A DNA stretch of 64,000 nucleotides from NCBI GenBank assembly GCA_946894095.1, contig OX335653.1:7879001-7943000 (forward strand), read 5' to 3'. The notes beneath the pieces are model-generated. The model was not told where the DNA came from. It made no database searches and saw nothing but the letters and a program-made list of their open reading frames with translations. The position numbers and the translations under genes are program-made. The stretch comes from Incurvaria masculella (lineage: Eukaryota > Arthropoda > Insecta > Lepidoptera > Incurvariidae). Below, one piece after another: positions 47,031 through 60,412 of the stretch; the first letter of the stretch is position 1, and every line of letters begins with the position of its first letter.

Positions 47031-50000
47031 ATTGTACAAGTTGAGAAGAAGAAGTAAGTATTGCTATAAAAATAATATTCTGCATCGAAACATAAGCAAA
47101 ATTTAATTTAAAAAAGAATATTCGTGTCTACGTATGCATCCTGCTAAACGAGTGAAGCGTAGAAGGGTCAATCCACCCAGTTGCATCGCACATTAGACCC
47201 GAGAAGGTGTCAAATCTAAAATTGTAATCCGACAATAAAACCCATGCAATTGATATAATTTGATATGTACCCGCCGCCGTTCTGTATGCCCCTTGCAGCG
47301 TCCCGTTGCTACTATACGGCGGTATTCTCTACTCCTTCGGTAATGTATGTTTGAAGGGAGCGGAGGGGCGAGACAGGGTGCGTTTGACATTGAAGAAGTG
47401 CCAATAACAGCCGTATAAATAGCGGGGGCTCCGAGAGGGACGAAGATAGGGTCGCCCCTCGCGGGGGAGTGAGAGGGGAGAGGCATAACCGCGGCACGAG
47501 GGTAGAATGTTTCGGAGGCACGCTGTATCGGAGCGCAACCCTCCACAATAGATTAGAATACAAGTGATACATACCAAGTTGTTCGGTTTCTCGTGCACGT
47601 GAAGGGCTAAATTTTGAGATTGTACGTATTGCGTAATATCTTGCGGGCGTTTGATAAGATATTTTTTTATTTTAACGTTCTACGAAAACATTATACATCA
47701 TCGGTGTACTCGCATATACATTTTAAGGTTTTTAAATTTAATTACAAAATCCTTTATCCTGTGACAACTATCAGATTGTTTTCATTATCAAAATTGTTTA
47801 ACCTTTTATAACCGAATTCCCTTTATTAAATGTAACAGATGCTATCTGTTTTGTAAGCAGACATAAATTATTATAGCGAAGCATCGGATAAAGTAACAAT
47901 TTTATAGGGTGTTTTATTTGTACGGCCACCCGAATAGTGACGTTTTGACAGGTTATAAAATGGAGAGATAGATGTTCGTTTACCGGTAGGTACATATATC
48001 ATTAAATACTTTTATTGTTATTTATGAATAGTGTGGCCTGTGTAGTGTAGCAGCAACACCGTCGGTCTGGGGAGCGAGAAGCCTTCGGATCGGTACTTCT
48101 TTTATTATTTTACAAATATTTTTTCTGTGAAAACGCCGGGGTTTCGGAACCCACGGAAAACTAGAAGTTTTTCGCAAATTTTAAGATGGTGGTGCCGAAG
48201 ACAGCAAATAATATGTTTCTTGAAAAATTGTTTAATAGGGAAATGTGTTATGGTTTAGTAAAATCTGAACGTACTTAAATAAAAGTTAACATAGCAACTA
48301 GTTAATTCTGGAGAGTGATACGATAGGCTGATGTCATGATAGCAGAACTCTATTTTCAGAAATCTTTAAATACACATCTGGATATTTGTAAGATATTTCA
48401 AGGGGTATGTATGCCCTTGCTCCTCTCGAGTTCTCCCAAACATTGCAAGGCTAGTCTAAAAGAAATGAAAAGCGGCACACACAGTATAGAAATGCCTCCA
48501 GTGGTACGAAGTATCCATGCCGACCATAATGTTACCGTGCTAGAACGCGGGTGCGAAAATTCACCCCCGTAAACGGTAGCAGTGGGGATTAGTCCAGACG
48601 GCCACTCTCTCGCCATCCCCTTCCGACCCAAAGTGCACTTTATTCGATACGCTCAGGGGTCATTTCGGTTCGGCGAATACGGTATTTTCGTTGTTGGGTT
48701 AGTTCGCTAAAATGCCAATAGGCCTATTTAGAGGCCATCCCCATGTGGGGAGGATGTAATATGAGACGGGCGTGATCATAAATTGTGGCCGCAAATTTGC
48801 AATCCTATCTTTTTGAGTCCGCCAGAGGCCGTCGGGCCGCCGCTACCGTTTCCCTCGACATTAACATAACTTTATGTTGTACAATTTCGTGTTTGCTTTA
48901 TGAAAATATATTGCTTTTTTATGCTACGCTTACCAGTGAAATATTTCGGGCTCCCTTTTAGGCGATACACCCGGCGAGAAACACACCGTACTTGTGTTCC
49001 TTTACAACCTACACATATCTCTTTTTTAGCGTTGCTTCTACTAAGTTCTCTATTAAGTTGCCTTGATTTTTTTAATATTCATGTAAACATATTTTAGTTC
49101 GCCACTTAAATTGGGCTGAATTAATTTTTAATCCCAGAATGGATGATTAAAAATTCCTGCAGCGTGCGTTTGCGCCGTGGCATGAATACTGGATGGCCTC
49201 CGCCGCAGTTTTTACGTGGAGCTACGAATCTTGGCGTTTAGAGATGGCTCGGAAACTTAATTTAGCTTCAACCCAGAATCGCGGAGGCAGGGACTGTATT
49301 AATCGGAGAATAAATTATAAATATATCAGGTCATCAAGAAGAAAGGACGTCGCCTCTGTTTCATTCCTTCCTTCAGGACCGTGGCGCATGGGGCCGAGTT
49401 TAATCACGAACTTTATAATGATGTGCCTCAGCTGGGGCTGGAAATTCTTCTATTATGAACATTTCTCAAATATCTTAAGCAGCCAACTCTACCCCAGCGG
49501 AATGAGATTTAATATGCACAACATGTGTAAATAAACCGACTTAACTTAATTAATATGCGGTTTTTTTTATTATGTACAACCTAAATGAAGTAAAAAATAG
49601 CAAACATTTTTTTTTATTTGTAATTTTAAAATTTAAATTCTTATTCGTATAAAATTACGTCGATTGTAAAAATAATTTGTTTGTAACTTCAAGGACGAAT
49701 CTAAATTAAAACGCTTAATACTAATATACTTTTATTTTTCTTGATATACTTCGCTGTTGATTATAAATATAGTATCTACTCACTGAAAACCATCATAAAA
49801 AAATTATGAATTTTACATATACATACTCTCGTGTCAAACCTATTTCTTAACGTAATTTTAAACTAGTTCATGCTTTATGCTGCCGTATATTCGTCCCGAA
49901 TCACCTCTAACTGTTACTTCAACGTTTTAATAGGGCGTCCTAACATCCTTTAAACGAGGCCCTTCATTAAAAGGACCTTCAGCCGCTGATTACGAGGCTC

Positions 50001-51298
50001 GTATAGGACAAAGTAGACCCTAGCGGACGTGGAACACACGATTACCTCGAGTAAATGTACTTTGAAGAGCATGAGCGTGACATTTAGGTTTTTATAGACT
50101 TCGCAATTAATATTTTCGTCATTTTATATTATTAGAAATGACGTAAACATAGATTGAGGTATGTGTCGCATCAAAATATTGTTGACAATCACAAATTTAA
50201 CTCGAGTTATTTTTTCTTGTGAAATTTTAAGAATATTTTAGTGTAATAAAATATACTTTCAGGTAAATATTATTGAAATTTTGACATAATATGGGTCTAT
50301 ATTTCAATAAAAACAGCGAGAACAAGCAATTAGAATCAGTTTATAAATGTAAGCGTCGTCGCTGAGGTCGAATAAACGTTTCTAAAGCTCATAACGCTGA
50401 CAGAAATAGCTTTTACGCGCGGCTTATGTGCAGTGTCAACGCGTGCGTAACTCCGTCCTGCCACAGTCGAGTCACCGCACCGCCGCCGCACCGCCGCGCC
50501 GAGCTTCCGCCCTCGCCCCGCGCCGCACGTCCCCCGCGCCACACGTCCCCCGCGCCACACGTCCCCCTCGCCGGCACGTCCCCCGCCCGCCCAGGCCAGG
50601 GCCCGCGGCGCCGGTCGATATCGTGAAGCTGAAAATAATGAATTGGCAAACGCTACTGGCTTTGGTTTATTGCACGCTGATGCATTTCGGTGAATTTAAA
50701 GATAATGCACGCCGAGAGGAATTTATGGGGGGACGACTGAAGATTTGGTCACATTCATATCTATACGTACCTATGTAGACGTATGTATGTATGGTGGGAG
50801 AATGTCCATATGTCGGATTATTTTTTAGGTTAATAATTATCACAAAGGCCTAGAAATCGAAATTATCAAAATCAGCAGTCCAGGAATTGAAAGAATGAAA
50901 TCTCTCTGATAAATTTTGCATCAAAAATTTTACGAAGAGCAATAAAACAGCATGAGATTGCAAAAATGCAACTGAAAAAAAATCACGTCAACAAATAACT
51001 TTTACCAGATTCCATTTATTTTTACAAGGTTTCTCAAGGTTATATTTGTATACTACTAACACGTCACGTACTTACATATTATGTCATTTCGCATCTAATA
51101 CGAATACCGAGTATGTACACGTGCAATAAAGTAGTCGTTCTTAAGGCCCCAACAGACCCCAGCGTTCAGCAAATAAACGAAAATAGCGATCTCTGGAAGC
51201 ATTGAGTTTGCGTTAGGGTTCATTGTTGTATGCGCATGAAACTTGAGCGCGACGAAGCGAAATTTAGGTTCTTGACCTGTAAAGTCTACGTTCCGTTA
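47031..51298. other. intron 2, long TE-poor non-coding stretch
   Basis: Complex, GC-richer segments lie at 47150-47600, 48580-49060, 49140-49520, 49900-50060 and 50400-50640, separated by AT-rich DNA. A tRNA-like piece at 48035-48105 (TGTAGTGTAGCAG and GGATCGGTACT) may be a SINE head. The frame 49193-49534 and those in 47190-47600 have no family features. The segment 50440-50600 repeats CGCGCCACACGTCCCC-like units. Regulatory function is plausible, not shown. Confidence 0.45.
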
Positions 51299-51607
51299 AG
51301 TTAGGGTTCCGTACCCAAAGGGTGCCAACGGAACCCTATTACTAAGCCTCCGTTGTCCGTCCGTCCGTCCGTCCGTCCGTCCGTCCGTCTGTCACAGGGC
51401 TGTATATGTATATGTATAGATATGCAGCTGAAATTTGTAAACAGTGTGGATTTATTTTGCCGCTTTAACAACAAATAGGTAAAATTTAAAAATAATAAGA
51501 ATTAAAGGGGGTCCCCATACAAAAAAAGTGTTTTTTTTGTGTTAAATCTTGTTCGATGGTACGGAACCCTTCGTGTGCGAACCCGACTCGCACTTGGCCG
51601 GTTTTTT
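51299..51607 (+). mobile_element. hairpin-ended TCCG family, complete copy
   Basis: TTAGGGTTCCGTACCCAAAG with partner CCAACGGAACCCTA, a long (TCCG)n run, CACAGGGCTGTAT, TTTTGCCGCTTTAACAACAA, TACGGAACCCTTCGTGTGCG and ACTCGCACTTGGCCGGTTTT. Confidence 0.93.
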
Positions 51608-52289
51608 AAAGTGAATTAATATATGTTTCACGCTTTTTCTACGGGTGTTTATCCTTAAATGACGCTGAGATAACATAGAAATAAACGCAAAACGTTGGTG
51701 ATTAGGGGACATATGACCCTAGAACGACCGTATCCGATAAGAGATGTTTTTATATTTTTCGTTTCAAAATAACCACTTTTATGCAAACATGATAGTAGGA
51801 AAAAGTGGGCATGGAATTATGTTGTAGGTGTTAACGTACGTCAAAATTTTTCAATTCAATTTACAGCTTTAATTTTATTGGAAAGGACGAAGTTTTATTA
51901 GTCTATGTCATAAAATGATTCAATGTCAAGTTAATTCTAACCTTTGAAGAATAGTGTACATTAAGTAAACTTAAAGTCAAATTAATAAAAAACCTTAAAT
52001 TGTAGGTTTCATTTCTACTTTTCAAGTAAAATATTGTATTGTCCTCTCGTAAAAACATAGTTTATTGAAAACTAGAGTTTCCTCTAAGTGTCGCTCCAAA
52101 TATTACATATCTATTCTGGAACAAATTTAATAACAATGTAGATAATATTTAGGTTTAATTTCAGTTCAACAGTACAAATAACATATTTTATTCCAAATTC
52201 AAAATGTAAATGACACCGGTAAATAAATATCCATATTCAGTTACATATATACATTGCCATGTATACATAGCAGTCTGTCCAATAATTGT
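51608..52289. other. intron 2, AT-rich non-coding
   Basis: Nothing recognised. Confidence 0.5.
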
Positions 52290-52610
52290 AACCCCGCAAA
52301 ATACAAACGGCCATGAAGGCCCTGCCGCACCTAATCCATTGTTTTGCATTTTGATTAAACCGCCTGATTACATTTGATCAATTTATTGCTTCATGCAGGC
52401 ATGAAGTGGCCAGAGCAATTTGCCGGCGTGCGCTGCAGCGCTAGACAGCTCCCCCGCCGACATATTGCCTTATAAATTATATGGTAGAATTAATTTACAA
52501 TGGTCGTGCGACTAACGAGCACACAGCGGACCGCCCACACCGCCGCCGCGCCTCCGCTGCAGCGGACGGCTACATTTGCATTTTCGACATTTTCAACCCT
52601 TCTGCTACCC
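52290..52610. promoter_or_regulatory. candidate enhancer: dense palindromes and homeodomain-type sites
   Basis: The block contains perfect palindromes TTGATCAA (52374), CTTCATGC-AG-GCATGAAG (52389-52406), GCGCTGCAGCGC (52430-52441) and TCCGCTGCAGCGGA (52553-52566). With them are CAATAATTGTAA, TTTTGATTAAAC, CTGATTACAT and TTTATTGC (posterior-Hox-like), a density well above the flanks. No TE family similarity was seen. Enhancer function is inference. Confidence 0.45.
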
Positions 52611-54839
52611 TGGTCCGATCTGGAATTATTAGTTCGAGCACGCCCGGTGCAGGGTCGGCCACCGTTGGGGTAAATAAATTGGGAAACTCGCTCTCGTGTG
52701 GGATTTAGTTAGGGATTTGCTATGTCGCTATTCTGTATAGTCCCACTCATAGAAGGGAATTGCGTATGTAACAGTCAATTATGTACAAATGTTGTCCAAA
52801 TTTTTTTTTCAGGGATTAAGCATGCAAATTAAATTTGATGCGTGAAAAAAAAACAGAACCAGTTCCACCACAGAATAAGTTCATCTATCCCCTTGTTAGT
52901 TCCTATACCAACCCCGTGGTTTATGAACAGTAAAGTTGTTCGCAATCGTAGTTATGAATGTATTTTATTTTAAGACCCATAGTCTCCAGTACGAAAAACC
53001 AGAGATTGTACACTAGGTTGCGGGTCAGTCACTCGCTTAAGTATTTAAATAAACTACAGAACATTGAAAAAGCGATTATTTTAATCATTTATCGCTAAGA
53101 TGCGCTGTTAAACCCCTCAAGAACTAGAAACAATATTGGCAAGGATAGAATTTGAACTGGCGGGGATGCCGGCAAAAAGGGGCGCAATTACTATACATGT
53201 AGGTACGTATTTATTACAGTAAAAAGAATCTCCTGTCTCGACAGAGAGGAGGCAAATTATAAAATATACGATAGTCTGCCTCCCTTCTTTATAGGGAAAT
53301 TTATACACGACAGGCGGGGCCCGAACTGGATTATTCAAATTCGAGGGGAGACTAATTCGTTTTAAATTACGTTACGATATTACGTTTTACCTTTAAATAT
53401 TACCCGAGACTGAGATGAACATTTTGCCTGCCACCTATCCAGACTACGCAGAGGTTTTTAATTGATTTATTTTGTATTCAATCACCGCTCAAACTCGCTT
53501 CAAATTATATATTTATTTCAGTTCACAAAAAAGTGAAAGCATGTTTCTTTGAACGGAATTATGTTTATATATGAGCATGTTTGAATAAACTCATTAAGGT
53601 TTTTGTTTGATAAAATCACAGTTATTCATTAGTTTGACCTTCAGAAAGTCCGGCCCTAATGAAATGATGCAAGTTTATCCCGCTAATTTATTCCCACATT
53701 CACCCACATTACTTTAATAAATCAACATTTTATCAACCATCAAATCAATTCCGCCAGTCAGAAATAATACATACATAGCGATTATCCGTAAGTTCGATGC
53801 GCAAATCAATTTTGCAATAAATATTGCCGGGACTAAAATGTCTCGCGCTTCGTGTTAATAAAGAAATAACAATAAATATTCCGGGAAAAACCTTTTACGA
53901 GTGCGAAATTAAACTGAGGGACGGAAAATTGCGTCGGGCATGGATCCCTAAGGAACAGTTTGTGCCTAGGAATAGATGTAGTGCAGAGTGCGGGTGGCTG
54001 AAGCGGGCGACAGCTGCGTTCACATTCCGCCCTACAGTGCCTCCGCGCCGCCACCGCCCGCCCAAACCCACCGTGCATTACCTACTGGTAATCTCTGACG
54101 TATTACCCTTTCATTCTTCTTGGGTAAAAATCTGTTAGCAGTTTTTACAGATTCATGCATTCATATTTTATTATATATATATATATGTGTAGGCACGTAT
54201 TATCTTTTCGATAAGAAGTAATTAAGTGTTTATTTATGGTTTGATAAAATAAAATACCGTTAAATCTTAAAGCTCCAAATTATATCCAACATGTATATAT
54301 CCAAATTGAACCCATTGTCCAATATTGCTCGGTCTCTCAGTCCTTTCAACGATTTGCCTCAGTCTTTACTTATTAACGATTCATTACAAATGCTGTATCT
54401 TAATAAATAAAACAAATGTTGAATCTCGATCTTTGAGACAGTTTTAGTCGAAAACAAAAATAATCGTACGTGTTTCCTGTGATAAGTCATCCTCACTACG
54501 CTCATTCAACTCACACTTCGAGGGATCTATTTCTAGTAGATTTAAAATGTTCGAAAATGGAGAGCATGCTATAGGCCAACTACTCTTAGGTAACCATATC
54601 GCCTGGAAAAGGAAATGTATGCACGCAGTACAAAAATGAAGGATAACTTTTTATCAATGATTTATAGCAACATAAAATTGCAATAAAATCACAATACAAT
54701 AACCGATAAAATGAATTAGCAGGAGCCAACAGGCACTCTTCCGACGACGCATGAGAGTACATTATTGTGCTTTTGATAAAAATCTGAGTTTTATAGGACA
54801 TCGCCGGCTGTATAAGCGTCTATTAATATGAATGCGTTC
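52611..54839. other. intron 2, non-coding
   Basis: A GC-richer patch lies at 53900-54080. Two box B-like sequences on the minus strand (about 53146 and 53318) suggest eroded SINE pieces. A short (AT)n run lies at about 54172-54187. Confidence 0.4.
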
Positions 54840-55150
54840 CAATTAAGTTTACGAGTCTTGTCATTTTGTCGGGGGTATTCCGTATTTTTACGACAGGCGC
54901 TGCCGCGGCGCGTCTCTTTGTCGAGTGGTCGCGCCCTCTCCTGAATTAACTTTATAGCTCCGCGCTATTGAAGGGTGTCAAAATGTCTATTGGCTGTGGG
55001 ATTATCGAAGAAACGGGACACTCGCAGACGCCAGCTGTCCGGCGAGCCTTGGGCTAAAATACCGGTCATGGCTGGTGACAAGTCACACCTGCCGAAATCG
55101 TGCCCGGACGATAAATCTGATCTTTGTATCGATGTAAGTCTTCTCACAGA
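54840..55150. promoter_or_regulatory. candidate regulatory segment in intron 2
   Basis: A single-copy, complex, GC-richer block. It contains GTATTTTTACGACAGG, GAATTAACTTTATAGC, TCTATTGGCTGTGGGATTAT and GGTGACAAGTCACACCTG, a mix of posterior-Hox-like, CCAAT-like and E-box-like sites. No repeat-family match was seen. Confidence 0.35.
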
Positions 55151-55979
55151 TTAGTTAAAAGTATTGTTTGTTTAGTTCAAAATTAACACAAACATTTGTT
55201 TTGACAAAGTTTACTATAATCTTGAATAGTTATTAATTCAGATATTTGTCAATTCAAAGCTATTTATTAATTTACAGGACACCCTGCAAACATAGATGAA
55301 ATAAAAAAAAGGTTTTACATTATGAACCGCAAAAATGTTTTATTTGTAGTAAGAGCCAGAATTTGCAATTTAGAAGTTCCTATGACCACCTTGCAGTAAT
55401 TGTCAATCAGAACTCTACATATTCACTTCTGACACAGGTGACTGCATTGTTACTTCGTAGCAGATACTTTATCTTATAGCTACCTACCGAGATAAAAGCT
55501 ATGTAACTCCGTCTCGTAGCAACCTGGCGTTGCCCGCTGCACGCTAAAATGTGCCTAAAATCTCAGACATAGAATTGACATCCACGTGGCGACGCAGCTA
55601 TCGAACGAAAACATGACTTCTCTCTCTAGAAGTAGAATCTGACTGATATTAATTTATTCAAATAAACAAATGAAAATGATAACATATTTCCTGCTGGACA
55701 CGTTTCCGCGCTTACCATTTCCTGCGGTATATTTTAAAAACAACTTTTATTTAAGAACAAAATCGTAACAAAAATATGACGACACATGGCGAGAGTCTAA
55801 TTAAATTCGCACTGAGGACGGCACACGGAACGGTAGGGAACTATTATAGTACAAATATTGTATATTTTAGAATATTGCTTGCGACTAAATAGAGTAATGG
55901 AGCACTGATATTGGTGCAAAATTTACTCGGCAAATTTTGAACTGACCAACGGAACCCTAAGTTCATCATTTTATCCATT
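55151..55979. other. intron 2, non-coding
   Basis: Nothing recognised. Confidence 0.45.
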
Positions 55980-56299
55980 AAAAAACTGGCCAAGTGCGAG
56001 TCGGACTCGCACACGAAGGGTTCCGTACCATCGTACTAGATTTTAAACAAAAAATCACGTTTTTAGGGTTCCGTACCCAAAGGGTGAAAACGGAACCCCG
56101 TCTGTCCGTCCGTCCGTCCGTCCATCCGTCACAGGGCTGTATCTCATGAACCGTAATGGGTAGGCAGCTGAAAATTTTTAAGCTGCCTAACTATTGCGGT
56201 TCATGAGATACAGCCCTGTGACAGACGTACAGACGGACGGATAGCGGAGGCTTAGTAATAGGGTTCCGTTGGCACCTTTTGGTTACGGAACCCTAAAAA
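55980..56299 (-). mobile_element. hairpin-ended TCCG family, fold-back rearranged copy
   Basis: Normal start (CTGGCCAAGTGCGAGTCGGA), then TTTTTAGGGTTCCGTACCCA and a + strand TCCG run up to GGCAGCTGAAAATTTTT. The same section then follows as an inverted copy (AGCTGCCTAACTATTGCGGT, TCATGAGATACAGCCCTGTG, GGACGG run) to TTACGGAACCCTAAAAA. About 120-bp arms face each other. Confidence 0.9.
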
Positions 56300-56850
56300 G
56301 CTAAAACTCTCTAAACAAATGATTTCAAGACACCTATCCGCTATCTATCGGTACCGGTAAATTAAGTAAAGTAGTAATGAGAAATCAACACATCACAAAA
56401 TTGCTCCTACCAAGATTATCTAAATTGATTCTGTGTCCGAATTAGCCACGATGAAGCTATAACGAACAGTCGAATTCTTTTGAGCAGGCTTAGTGTTCAT
56501 TGGCATCTAACGTGCTTGTAGATGTATTCCAATTCACGAAAACAGCTCTTCATTTGCCTGAACCTACGTTAAATAATGCTCCGCTAGCGATAACTGATCT
56601 ATTAAAGTAGTGGCTTTCTGAGCTCTAGACCTCGCGAATCAATCTTTGCTGTTCACCGTGCACCTTAAAACTTTTTTTTTCTTGTATTTTTCTCACTAAA
56701 CTAATCTTACCCTTTAAGTCTTTATTTTTTAGAATATTCGAACATTTTTTAAAGCGGCTCGGTCAGAAAATACTACGATATAATGCCAATGAAAAATGAA
56801 AATATCATTTATTTGCTCGTGTTGAACAAAATAATGGCATAAAGGAACAC
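56300..56850. other. intron 2, non-coding
   Basis: Nothing recognised. Confidence 0.45.
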
Positions 56851-57400
56851 TTAAGGTGGCCCAACCCGCTCATCTCCCCATACAAAAGGGGAAAGAAGAT
56901 CACGCCTATATTTCTTGTCAGAGATCCAAAATTATGCTCAAAATAGCTTTATTTGATTGAACTAGATGTCTGATGACCATTGGCATTGTAAAATTGTGTT
57001 TGGTTTCCAAGTTATAACGTCCGAAAGTTCGGATTTTTCGCGCGTTTTATACAATAACTTTGAAGGTGGATTGCGCAATGATAAAGTAAAAACATCTTAA
57101 AAAGATTAGTCATCAGACATAGCTTATTTAAGCAAGATTTAGAATCTATTTGGTTTTTGTTAGATTTTTGACTACAGCGGTCGTGGTTTACTTTTAGCTA
57201 TAAGTCGTTTTGAAATTAAAATTTTCATAAATCTTTCCAAATCATACACTATGCACATTGTCTTTTTTGTGGACAGGCTGCATCTTCCTCATCACGGAGC
57301 CTGTCTTATTCTTAGAAACAGAGAAGGTCCCAGAGCGCAACAGCACGGTTTTGTACCGTGCCCGCAAATGAGTTGAGGCCGCCGGGTTGGGCCACCTTAA
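56851..57400 (+). mobile_element. TTAA-flanked MITE, copy B
   Basis: TTAA plus GGTGGCCCAACCCGCTCATC at the left and GCCGGGTTGGGCCACC plus TTAA at the right. About 550 bp and very similar to copy C. Confidence 0.93.
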
Positions 57401-59189
57401 TACCAAATGGAATTCTCTACCAGTTTACAGCCTGAATCAACAAAAAAAAAACATGTAATTATTGAACCTGCTCACAACATTTCCCGAGGATCGGTATAGA
57501 AATGCGACATCAGAGAACAGCCGGACGCCCGGACCTTGGACTGGCCTTTCCCATAGGCTGAGAATGTAAGCACAGCACGCTCATGCTAGGTCTGTGGTCT
57601 TGCTACTCATTCTGTCTGCCCAAGAAATTTACAAACACGGGGTCTAAATTAGTTAACCACAAAGAACCTTGAAACAGAATTTTCGGGTCTCGGGAGCCAG
57701 AAATGGCCCCCGCGATGATGTTACCTATTAACACATTTTTTTGTTTTACTTGTTGAAAACTGTAATAATAACTTTCAATCAAGTGCAAACAACGAGAGTG
57801 CAAAGGTAATCATTTTTGTAAATATTTCCCTACTATGTTAGTTCAGGGACGGATGATTTCCTACCCCCTCTGGGCACCAGCGGTTGCGCAGAAACCAAAT
57901 CCGATATGTTTTGGTGCCGCGCAGTCGTTTGAAGAAATGAGGACTGGCCAAAATCCATCCCGACGTACATAAATTCGAGAACATTCAGAAATATTCTTCC
58001 ATCATAAGAGTGAAGTTGGAATCGCGAGTGCGTCGAAAGATCTCTACCTCCGGCACTCGGCCGCGCTTCCGTCGTTTCTTATTACACTTTTATCGGTCGT
58101 ATTTGTCATAATATGCTAATGAACGATCATCGCAAGCACTGAAAGCTCATATCGTACATCCGAGTATCAGATTCGAGCGGACAACGATGCGGTACAGACG
58201 ACGAACACGAACACGACACGACGACGCACCGGGTACCTCAATACGACCCCTAATGGTCTTGTTGTCAGCTTGTAACTGCTAAGGTGAATTTCTAAATGGA
58301 ACGAGTCTACTGTTTGTATAAAGTTTTTCAACGACTCAACTCGACATTGGCGAATGCACGATTAAATTTATGAAACTAACTCACTTTTAAACGATAATCT
58401 CTAGTTTACGAAAAACGGTGGATATGCAGTAAGTTATGGGTTCTTTTATGGTCATAAGCAAGTCCCTTCAAAATATTATGGAGCTAGGAGTTGAAGACGT
58501 TTTCTAAGAACTTGTAGGTATCCGCTGCGAATAGCTTCAGGAGAAAAATTGTTAGTTTGGTTTATTAACTTTCAATGACTGAATTGGTGTTAGGACTGAC
58601 AACAGATTAGCTCCAAGTATGTTTTAAATAATGTTGAAGATAATTAATATAACCACTTTTCAACTTTTTTTTTTCGTGTGCAGCCCGCCACTATAAGGAC
58701 CCACTCACGTATCTCACACTTGACATATCTAACGACAACAGACGCTTTCCACATTCGTTCACACGCTCTTATCAGAAATATTGTTTATCTCGAAAGGCAT
58801 TTTTGTTACCTAATAGCTTTCCATGATAGTTATTTAAAAAAGGAAAAAAACTGATTACGTTCACGATTAGCACATTTTTAATTTTTGAATGTTGTAACTT
58901 TTAAATTTATTTTGTATCGAAAACAGAAAAAAATAAAATCGTTAGTGGAATTATTTAAAAATTGCCTTATAGTTTTATTATATTTAAAGGAAAAACATTT
59001 GGTTCCTTTTCGTTATAATTTTAAAATTATATTTTAATCACTCGTATAAAACAAAATCCATCTCATTTAAAGGCTGAATTAAGAAATAGTAATTTTGGGA
59101 ATTCGTTTTTCAATATACCAATAGCAATCACTGGATGTATATATTAAATTTGTAAAACAAATACTTAAGCTAAATGCATCACGTATATT
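57401..59189. other. intron 2, non-coding with a complex segment
   Basis: The stretch 58010-58270 is GC-richer, with TTTTATCGGTCGTATTTGTC and AACACGAACACGACACGACG; possibly regulatory. The remainder is mixed or AT-rich. Confidence 0.4.
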
Positions 59190-59530
59190 TAGTTTTGGAT
59201 TAACATTCCGCGTCGTCTCGCTGCGAAAACGCTCGTTATTTCACGCGGAAAATCTCTCCTGAAAATGTATTTAGTTGCATCGCTCGAGATTTTTGCCTTC
59301 CTAAAATAAACCTTATCTCGGTGACACAAGGTGAGTTTTTTGACATTGCTATTAGGAGAGTAGTTGCAGTTGTGGGGTTACCGGTTGAAATGCATTTCCG
59401 CCGGCGGAGTTCGTATAATTGCGCCCACTGCTCCCGTCCGCAAATCTCTGCCGCCATTTTGTTTCATATAACTTTATCAATGCATGTTGCGGCTGCATCG
59501 TTTGTAGGTACCGTCGCAATCACTTTTTTT
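59190..59530. promoter_or_regulatory. candidate regulatory segment with Pho-like site
   Basis: A complex single-copy block with GCCATTTT (fits GCCATHWY) at about 59454, AACTTTATCAATGCATG, TTTGGATTAACATTCC and AAAATAAACCTTATCTC. Frames over it on both strands lack family features. Confidence 0.35.
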
Positions 59531-59905
59531 TAAGAGTTCTACATTGAAGACAAATTTAGGATTCCCCATATTTTCGAATTTGATTTAGAAAAACAAAAAA
59601 GTAGCAAATCTGTTTCTTCACGAAATAATAAATGATTATTTTATCCATTGTGCACTATTTAACTGGCTTTTTAATGTTTTAAAAGTTATAGGACGTTTCG
59701 ATATTTGCCCGAATTTGATGTTGTCGTCTAACCTAAATGTTTTCGATCACTCCATATTAAAATTATTGCGTATTTTGAAGGTCATAATTCATCATTCATA
59801 ATTATTTATTCTTAATTTTTGTATAATGCTAAAAACATTTTTTTGCATTAACTATAAATTTATATTGTACGGACATATTTCCAAATGAGACCAGATTTTT
59901 TTCGT

Positions 59906-60242
59906 GTCATGATGTTATAAAATACCGTATTCCCGAAGGAATTAGATGACTTGCCAGAATCATTCCTTTATAAGAACGGCTACATATAACGCGAACGCGA
60001 TACATCATCCGACAATTATTCAATGTAGCTTCGACCGTATTTTCATCCAATGCGATGGTATACACCCAGGCGGGTAGACAGCCCGAGTTGTCCTACAGTC
60101 TAGTAAGGATTCCGAACATTGGGCCGCTCACATTCGTGACGTAATGCACTTATCCATCTCAGAAAGAAAAAACGCGGCGGGGATTGAACCCATTATCTCT
60201 CGCATGAGAATTAATACCCCACGCCCTGAGCACGCGCTCTAA
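59906..60242 (-). mobile_element. SINE family S, near full-length copy
   Basis: ATTCCCGAAGGAATTAGATG, TTCATCCAATGCGATGGTAT, CACCCAGGCGGG, GGATTCCGAACATTGGGCC and CACATTCGTGACGTAATGCA, ending in a diverged tRNA-like head (GGATTGAACCC on + strand, reverse box B). Confidence 0.8.
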
Positions 60243-60412
60243 AAGTAGAGTAAGAGTTAATATTTATACGTATTACGTGATTACGATACAGGTCTAATTT
60301 ATTTAATTCTGTTTTAATGAATAAACGTTGAATCAACCTGTGGTTAGTAGACAGAAAAAGAGATAAGTCGTTTTCCATGTAAGCGATTTCTTGGAAATTC
60401 TTCTACTTTTAC

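Noticed and set aside
50428..50778. Overlapping Pro/Arg-rich frames on both strands
   Set aside because: Produced by a CGCGCCACACGTCCCC-like repeating GC-rich segment; no conserved domain.
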